A stretch of 40,150 bases of DNA, from contig NZ_FXZK01000018.1 in the NCBI RefSeq assembly GCF_900184895.1, forward strand, positions 1 to 40,150, written 5' to 3'. Source of the DNA: Flavimaricola marinus (GTDB lineage: Bacteria; Pseudomonadota; Alphaproteobacteria; Rhodobacterales; Rhodobacteraceae). The notes under the pieces were generated by a model. That model made no database searches. It was not told the DNA's origin and saw only the letters and a list, made by a program, of their open reading frames with translations. The position numbers were made by a program, and so were the translations under genes. Positions 35,795-40,150 of this stretch are shown one piece after another (position 1 is the first letter of the stretch; the number at the start of each line of letters is the position of its first letter).

Positions 35795-35992
35795 GCCCTT
35801 GCGATTTCGAGCGGTGCCGTTCTCGAAGAACCAACTCGGACGGCGCTCATAGTTCTGTCGAATAAGGTCCATCGAGGCGTTAGCATACCGCACCTGACTG
35901 CGGCGGGATGGGCTAAACTCGGCCCGAAGGGCGCAATTGATATCAGGTCTCCTCGTGGATTGCCTCAGTCGGCTCAGAGAGCCTGCATGACC

Positions 35993-36021
35993 TTGCTGAT
36001 AACTGACCGGTCAGTTATATA
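35993..36021 (+). promoter_or_regulatory. Promoter of the TetR efflux operon with palindromic operator in the spacer
   Basis: TTGCTG (35993-35998) and TATATA (36016-36021) are separated by 17 bases, a standard sigma-70-type spacing. The spacer is occupied by a perfect 20-bp palindrome, ATAACTGACCGGTCAGTTAT (35999-36018), which also covers the first three bases of the -10 element. A repressor bound there would block polymerase. Transcription should begin near 36028, the ATG itself. Confidence 0.8.
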
Positions 36022-36027
36022 TTGAGG

Positions 36028-36672
36028 ATGGGAAAGCAGGCATCTACTCCTCCAAAGTTTCGACGAAGGGCGCAGGCGCGGCCGGATGAAGTGCTGGATG
36101 CCGCTCTTGCGCTCTTCATCGAGCAGGGGTTCGCTCGGACCAGCGTGGAGCAGGTTGCCAAACGGGCTGGGATCTCAAAGGGCGCGGTATACCTCTATTT
36201 CCCGTCAAAGGAGGCCATACTCGTCGGTCTGGTGGACCGGACGATCGCGCCGCTTTCAGATACAATGTTTGACAGCATTTCAGACTACCAAGGTGACCCG
36301 CGTCCGGTCTTGGTGCGGTTTCTCCGAATGATGGGCGCGGTCTTGAGCGACAAGCGCAACCGGGCCGTACCGTTGATCGTCTTGCACGAAGCGCCGGCGG
36401 CCCCAAGCATTGCCTCCATGTTTCGAAAAGCCGTGCTGGATCGTGCAATTCCCGCCATTTCTGCGCTCTTGGCGCAAGGCGTTGAGGGGGGGTACATCCG
36501 CAAAATCGATCCGGAGCTGACCGCCAGAACGGTCGTCGGGCCGGTCTTTATCCACATAATACTGTTCGAAATTTTCGATGTGGCTCCAGAGGGAGGCTTC
36601 GAGATGGGCGATCTGATCGATAATCACCTTTCGATCTTATTGGCGGGCCTCGGACCAGAGAAGGGAGCCTGA
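36028..36672 (+). CDS. TetR family repressor of the efflux operon
   Basis: A 214-residue regulator. The DNA-binding domain (about residues 12-60) has EVLDAALALFIEQGFARTSV and QVAKRAGISKGAVYLYFPSKE. The ligand domain that follows is variable, so the inducer is unknown. The ATG at 36028 lies 6 bases after the -10 element and no Shine-Dalgarno is available, so the mRNA is probably leaderless. A TTG at 36022 is in frame but would lie upstream of the predicted transcription start. The arrangement, first gene of an HlyD-ABC operon, resembles CecR (YbiH) with ybhGFSR in E. coli. Confidence 0.9.
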   Translation: MGKQASTPPKFRRRAQARPDEVLDAALALFIEQGFARTSVEQVAKRAGISKGAVYLYFPSKEAILVGLVDRTIAPLSDTMFDSISDYQGDPRPVLVRFLRMMGAVLSDKRNRAVPLIVLHEAPAAPSIASMFRKAVLDRAIPAISALLAQGVEGGYIRKIDPELTARTVVGPVFIHIILFEIFDVAPEGGFEMGDLIDNHLSILLAGLGPEKGA

Positions 36673-36673
36673 G

Positions 36674-37624
36674 ATGTCGTCGCTGCCGGATTGGCTGATA
36701 GCTATCATAGGTGTGGTATTTCCGGGCCTCGGTGATCCGAACATCATCGAATACAATGGCTACGTCGAGGGTGATTATGTCTACGTCGCACCCGCCGCGG
36801 TCGGCAGGATCGTATCGATTCAAGTTGCCGAGGGCGAAGCCGTCTCAGCCGGGCAAAACTTGTTCCAGAGCGACGATACGCATCAATCGGCAATGCTGCG
36901 CGCGGCCCAGGCAGAAGTCGATGTGGCGAGAGCAAACTTGGAAAATCTCGCGACCGGCGGCCGGGAGGCCGAAATCAACGTTGTCGTGGCCTCGCTCGAT
37001 CAGGCAAAGGCGGACCAACACCTCGCGCAGGCAACATTGGAACGGTCACAGCGTTTGCTTGCGGCTGGGGCGGTCTCTCAGGCTCGGGTCGATGGCGATT
37101 TGGCGTCGCTTCAAAGCGCCAATGCAAGAGTGGCGCAGCTTCAGGCGCAGTTGTCGGTTGCCGAATTACCTGCGCGCAATGCCCAGAGGATTGCAGCGGA
37201 AGCCACCTTGGAGGCAGCTTTGGCGCGGCTCGACGATGCCAGGTCCGCGCTTGACGACAGGACCGTGGAGGCACCCGTTGGAGGGCGCGTCGACATGGTG
37301 TTCTACGAGCAAGGCGAAGTGGCTCTGGCAGGTGCACCTGTCGTTTCGATCCTGCCTTCAGACAGTTTGAAAGCGCTCTTCTACATTCCCGAGGCCGATC
37401 GTACGCAAATGTCGCTTGGCGACATATTTGATGTTTCCTGCAGCGGTTGTCCGACAGAAGTGACTGCGCGACTGACTCGGCTCGCAGCAACGCCCCAGTA
37501 TACACCTCCAATCATCTACAGCAGCGAAGAACGATCCCGTCTGGTCTTCAGGGCCGAGGCCGCGCTGGACAACGCCGGCGGCTTGTTACCTGGGCAGCCG
37601 TTGTCACTCAGGCCGCGAGAATGA
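36674..37624 (+). CDS. HlyD-family membrane fusion protein (YbhG-like)
   Basis: A 316-residue periplasmic adaptor with one N-terminal hydrophobic segment (WLIAIIGVVFPGL). GYVEGDYVYVAPAAVGRIVS begins the lipoyl half-motif, then a long alpha-helical hairpin (about residues 75-195, Ala/Gln/Leu-rich) and the second half VEAPVGGRVDMVFYEQGEV. It would bridge the ABC-2 permease and an outer-membrane channel not encoded here. GGGAG lies before the ATG, which starts one base after the tetR stop codon. It overlaps the ATPase gene by four bases. Confidence 0.9.
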   Translation: MSSLPDWLIAIIGVVFPGLGDPNIIEYNGYVEGDYVYVAPAAVGRIVSIQVAEGEAVSAGQNLFQSDDTHQSAMLRAAQAEVDVARANLENLATGGREAEINVVVASLDQAKADQHLAQATLERSQRLLAAGAVSQARVDGDLASLQSANARVAQLQAQLSVAELPARNAQRIAAEATLEAALARLDDARSALDDRTVEAPVGGRVDMVFYEQGEVALAGAPVVSILPSDSLKALFYIPEADRTQMSLGDIFDVSCSGCPTEVTARLTRLAATPQYTPPIIYSSEERSRLVFRAEAALDNAGGLLPGQPLSLRPRE

Positions 37625-38559
37625 CGACCGATCTCGCCATCTCGGTCAAGGACCTCACCAAGGTCTTTGATGGTCGGCGCGTCGTGGACGGCTTTGATCT
37701 CGAGGTTCCAAAAGGCGCCATCTACGGATTTCTCGGGCCAAACGGATCGGGCAAGACCACCACGATCCGGATGATGTGTGGTCTGTTGACGCCCGATGCC
37801 GGTTCGGGTTCGTGCTTGGGTTTCGATATTCTTTCGCAACAGGAAAGCATCAAGGAAAATGTCGGGTACATGACCCAGCGGTTCTCGCTTTATGAAGACC
37901 TGACGATCCGTGAGAATCTTGATTTCATTGCGCGGATGTATCGGATTCCAAACCGCAAACATCGTGTCGGGCAAGCGCTTGCCAATCTCGGACTGGCGGA
38001 TCGATCCAGCCAGTTGGCCGGCACTCTTTCGGGCGGGTGGAAGCAGCGACTTGCGCTGGCAGCCTGTATGATCCACGAGCCTGCGCTGCTCATGTTGGAC
38101 GAGCCGACCGCGGGCGTGGATCCGAAGGCACGAAGAGATTTCTGGGACGAGATCCGCAAGCTTTCGGCCAGTGGCGTCACTGTTTTGGTATCGACGCACT
38201 ATATGGATGAGGCGATCCAATGCGACTTCATAGCCTACATCGCCTATGGAAAGAAGTTGATCGCCGGCCCCGCACGAGACATTCCAAAGACCATCGGGCT
38301 CCACACATGGCGCGTTACGGGGCCCGAAATATCGGGACTCGAGGCAAAACTCCGAAACGCCGCCGATACGATGCAGGTCGCCAGATTTGGATCGGTCTTG
38401 CATGTCTCGGGAACGGATGAGGCAACGCTGACCGCGCTTGCGGAGCGATTTGGTCAGGATGAGGCATATAAGTGGGTCCGCAAGGAGGCCGAGCTCGAAG
38501 AAGCGTTCATCTATTTGATGTCCGGCGTGGAGGATAACTTTCGCGGTGCGGTTTCATGA
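37621..38559 (+). CDS. ABC-2 exporter ATPase (YbhF-like, single domain)
   Basis: A 312-residue ATPase with Walker A GPNGSGKTTT, Q-loop region MTQRFSLYEDLT, signature LSGGWKQRLALAA and Walker B LLMLDEPTAGVDP, then VSTHYMDEA. The last 70 residues resemble the regulatory tail of drug-exporter ATPases. E. coli YbhF has two fused ATPase domains; this one has one. The ATG overlaps the membrane-fusion gene stop by four bases (ATGA). The longer open frame starting at 37447 lies inside that gene and is not used. Confidence 0.92.
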   Translation: MTTDLAISVKDLTKVFDGRRVVDGFDLEVPKGAIYGFLGPNGSGKTTTIRMMCGLLTPDAGSGSCLGFDILSQQESIKENVGYMTQRFSLYEDLTIRENLDFIARMYRIPNRKHRVGQALANLGLADRSSQLAGTLSGGWKQRLALAACMIHEPALLMLDEPTAGVDPKARRDFWDEIRKLSASGVTVLVSTHYMDEAIQCDFIAYIAYGKKLIAGPARDIPKTIGLHTWRVTGPEISGLEAKLRNAADTMQVARFGSVLHVSGTDEATLTALAERFGQDEAYKWVRKEAELEEAFIYLMSGVEDNFRGAVS

Positions 38560-39692
38560 GGTGGCGATTTTCGCTTGCGCGTCTCTGGGCCGTGCTCGCC
38601 AAGGAGTTCATCCAGATGCGGCGGGACAAGGTCACTTTCGTGATGATGATCGGAGTGCCGATCATGCAACTTCTGATTTTTGGCTATGCGATCAATTCGG
38701 ATCCGCGCAACCTTCCCACATTGGTGGAGATGGCTGACGAGGGCCCCGTGACGCGGGCCATTATTATGGGGATGCAGACCTCCACCTATTTCGACTTTCA
38801 GGGGATCGTGACCAGTGGCGAGCAGGGCGACGCGGCGCTTCGTGACGGCTCGGCAAACTTCGTGGTGGTTATCCCACCCGATTTCGAGAGAGATATATTG
38901 CGAGGGAGGTCGCCTGAGATCCTGTTGTCGGCAGATGGCTCGGACCCGACCGCGGTAGGCGGCGGCACGGCCGCCATGAGCAGCATAATCGACAGAGCCG
39001 TCGCGCAGACACTGACCGGCCCACTGAGCTATGCAGGCGTGGCGACGCAGCCAATTCGCGTTGTCGTGCATCGACAGTACAACCCGGAGGGCAACACTTC
39101 TATCAACATCGTGCCCGGATTGTTGGGGATAATTCTTTCCCTCACCATGGTGATGATCACGGCAGTCGCCATTGTTCGTGAGACCGAGAAAGGAACGATG
39201 GAGACGTTGATTGCGACGCCCGTCCGGCCAATGGAGGTCATGCTGGGCAAGATCCTGCCCTATGTCCTTGTCGGATATGTGCAGACGGCCGTGTTTCTGA
39301 TTGTTTCGAGTGTGCTTTTCTCCGTTCCGTTTCTGGGATCAGAGTTCGCCTTCTTCATAGGTTTCAACCTCTATATCGTCGTCAATCTGGCATTGGGTTT
39401 TCTGATTTCGACCATCGCCCGAAGCCAGATGCAGGCGATGCAGATTTCGTTCTTCACGCTCTTGCCCACGATCCTCTTGTCCGGGTTCATGTTTCCATTT
39501 GCCGCTATGCCGGGATGGGCGCAGGGCATTGGAAGCGCGATCCCCGCGACGCATTTCCTACGGCTCGTTCGCAAGGTCATGCTAAAGGGCGCAGACTTGG
39601 CGGATATATTGGGGGACCTCGCTAACATCAGTGCAATCATGCTTGTGATCGTTGCTGTCGCCCTCAAGCGATACAGGCAAACTTTGGACTGA
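38556..39692 (+). CDS. ABC-2 type permease (YbhS/YbhR-like)
   Basis: A 378-residue inner-membrane protein. One N-terminal helix (FVMMIGVPIMQLLIFGYAIN) is followed by a periplasmic domain of about 120 residues, then five helices. The ABC-2 signature ETEKGTMETLIATPVRPMEV is clear, and LLSGFMFPFAAMPGWAQ precedes the last helices. It overlaps the ATPase gene by four bases. In the related ybhGFSR operon two permeases form a heterodimer; here only one is present, so it should work as a homodimer, or a second gene has been lost where transposon remnants now lie. Confidence 0.9.
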   Translation: MRWRFSLARLWAVLAKEFIQMRRDKVTFVMMIGVPIMQLLIFGYAINSDPRNLPTLVEMADEGPVTRAIIMGMQTSTYFDFQGIVTSGEQGDAALRDGSANFVVVIPPDFERDILRGRSPEILLSADGSDPTAVGGGTAAMSSIIDRAVAQTLTGPLSYAGVATQPIRVVVHRQYNPEGNTSINIVPGLLGIILSLTMVMITAVAIVRETEKGTMETLIATPVRPMEVMLGKILPYVLVGYVQTAVFLIVSSVLFSVPFLGSEFAFFIGFNLYIVVNLALGFLISTIARSQMQAMQISFFTLLPTILLSGFMFPFAAMPGWAQGIGSAIPATHFLRLVRKVMLKGADLADILGDLANISAIMLVIVAVALKRYRQTLD

Positions 39693-39731
39693 GATTCGAT
39701 CTGTAGGTAATATGGTAATTCAGATCATGAT

Positions 39732-39919
39732 GTCAGCGAGGGTGTTTGACAATAACTTGTCGAGGCTGCGTTTTCTTGATCGGCGGTTTTGGCAGGGATT
39801 CAGGTGAGTCAGGATTGGGGATAGACGCGGTTGAGTTTGGCGGTTCCTATCGAGCTATAGGCGATAGCTGCGACTTTGCCGCGGCCTACGGATCAGGCGG
39901 AAAAGCTATTTTTCGCATC
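39732..39919 (-). pseudogene. IS66-family transposase C-terminal remnant
   Basis: The minus strand reads DAKNSFSA*SVGRGKVAAIA then YSSIGTAKLNRVYPQS*LT*, strongly like the C-terminal part of IS66 TnpC (RKNSLFAGSDxGxExxA, then Y.LIxTAKLNDVDPQAWL). A frameshift follows and the match continues as SLDKLL, like the terminal LDELLPW. At least three in-frame stops and one frameshift show decay. It lies about 40 bases after the ABC permease stop. Confidence 0.7.
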
Positions 39920-40023
39920 GAAGATGCCGCACAACAAATTGATCTGTTGGCATTACTATTATGTAGTTCCAGTGATCTCTCTCCGGATACCCACGCCATC
40001 TTCCAACCTTCGAGATAATATCC

Positions 40024-40150
40024 TAGGGCTCAGGCTCATTGATCTTCAAAGCCAGAACATGACGGTTTCCGCGAGTGCGACGGCGGACAGGAAGATCTTG
40101 GCGCATCTGTCATAGCAGGTTGCGACTCTGCACCAGTCTTTTAGGCGACC
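40024..40150 (-). mobile_element. IS5-family insertion sequence, one end
   Basis: The transposase fragment at 40046-40150 ends close to GGGCTCAGGCTCATTGATC (about 40026-40044), which resembles an IS427-group terminal inverted repeat next to a CTAG-like target. The rest of the element lies beyond the window. The exact end is inferred from motif resemblance. Confidence 0.55.
40046..40150 (-). CDS. IS5-family transposase, C-terminus (partial)
   Basis: Thirty-four residues read GRLKDWCRVATCYDRCAK then IFLSAVALAETVMFWL and stop. This is the characteristic C-terminus of IS5/IS427-group transposases (xRLKDxRRVATRYDKxAxxFLSAVALAAxVxFWL), where the Arg-rich helix follows the last catalytic Glu. Two Arg positions are Cys here. 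The N-terminal part lies outside the window, so intactness cannot be judged. Confidence 0.8.
   Translation of the reverse strand, partial: GRLKDWCRVATCYDRCAKIFLSAVALAETVMFWL

Noticed and set aside
39746-40018. Plus-strand open frame of 90 codons after the ABC permease
   Set aside because: The minus strand in the same place matches the IS66 TnpC C-terminus, so the plus frame is a shadow of a decayed transposase.

Overview
The window reads as a chromosomal or large-plasmid accessory segment of an alphaproteobacterium, most like the Rhodobacterales/Roseobacter group or a marine Rhizobiales. This rests on gene content (a TAXI-type TRAP transporter with fused permease, a Dpp-type peptide importer, a YbhG-like exporter, divergent katG/oxyR) and on moderately high GC with short, tightly overlapping operons. 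No rRNA, tRNA or CRISPR array is visible. The taxonomic call is inference.

Left part (1-6200): the tail of an unrecognised gene, a PAS-GGDEF-EAL cyclic-di-GMP protein, a small hypothetical gene, a pair made of a GNAT-like protein and an MFS exporter, and a stretch of decayed transposon DNA (IS3-family orfA/orfB remnants and an IS110-like start). Next (6216-9984) is a complete glucosylglycerate module. A GH13 sucrose-phosphorylase-like enzyme on the plus strand, probably glucosylglycerate phosphorylase, converges on glucosyl-3-phosphoglycerate synthase and its phosphatase on the minus strand. Together they could make and recycle the compatible solute glucosylglycerate.

Middle (10399-18776): a dipeptide ABC operon, dppA - M24 aminopeptidase - dppBCDF. 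A terminator-like hairpin after dppA probably sets a higher level of binding protein. It is followed by a convergent membrane-anchored glutamate-synthase-like FMN/Fe-S protein.

19376-32322 is the most unusual block: TAXI-TRAP binding protein, fused TRAP permease, universal stress protein, nitrilase-family amidase, a very large Orn/Lys/Arg decarboxylase, an ATP-grasp ligase, a C45-like Ntn hydrolase, a class III aminotransferase and a transglutaminase-like protein, all on one strand. I infer an uptake and catabolic (or conversion) pathway for an amine- or amide-containing compound that uses amide bond formation, transamination and amide hydrolysis. I do not recognise it as a described pathway.

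Right part: katG and oxyR are divergent around a candidate OxyR site. Then comes a TetR - HlyD - ABC ATPase - ABC-2 permease efflux operon. Its promoter spacer is filled by a perfect 20-bp palindrome and the TetR message is probably leaderless. The operon ends in IS66 and IS5-family debris at the window edge.
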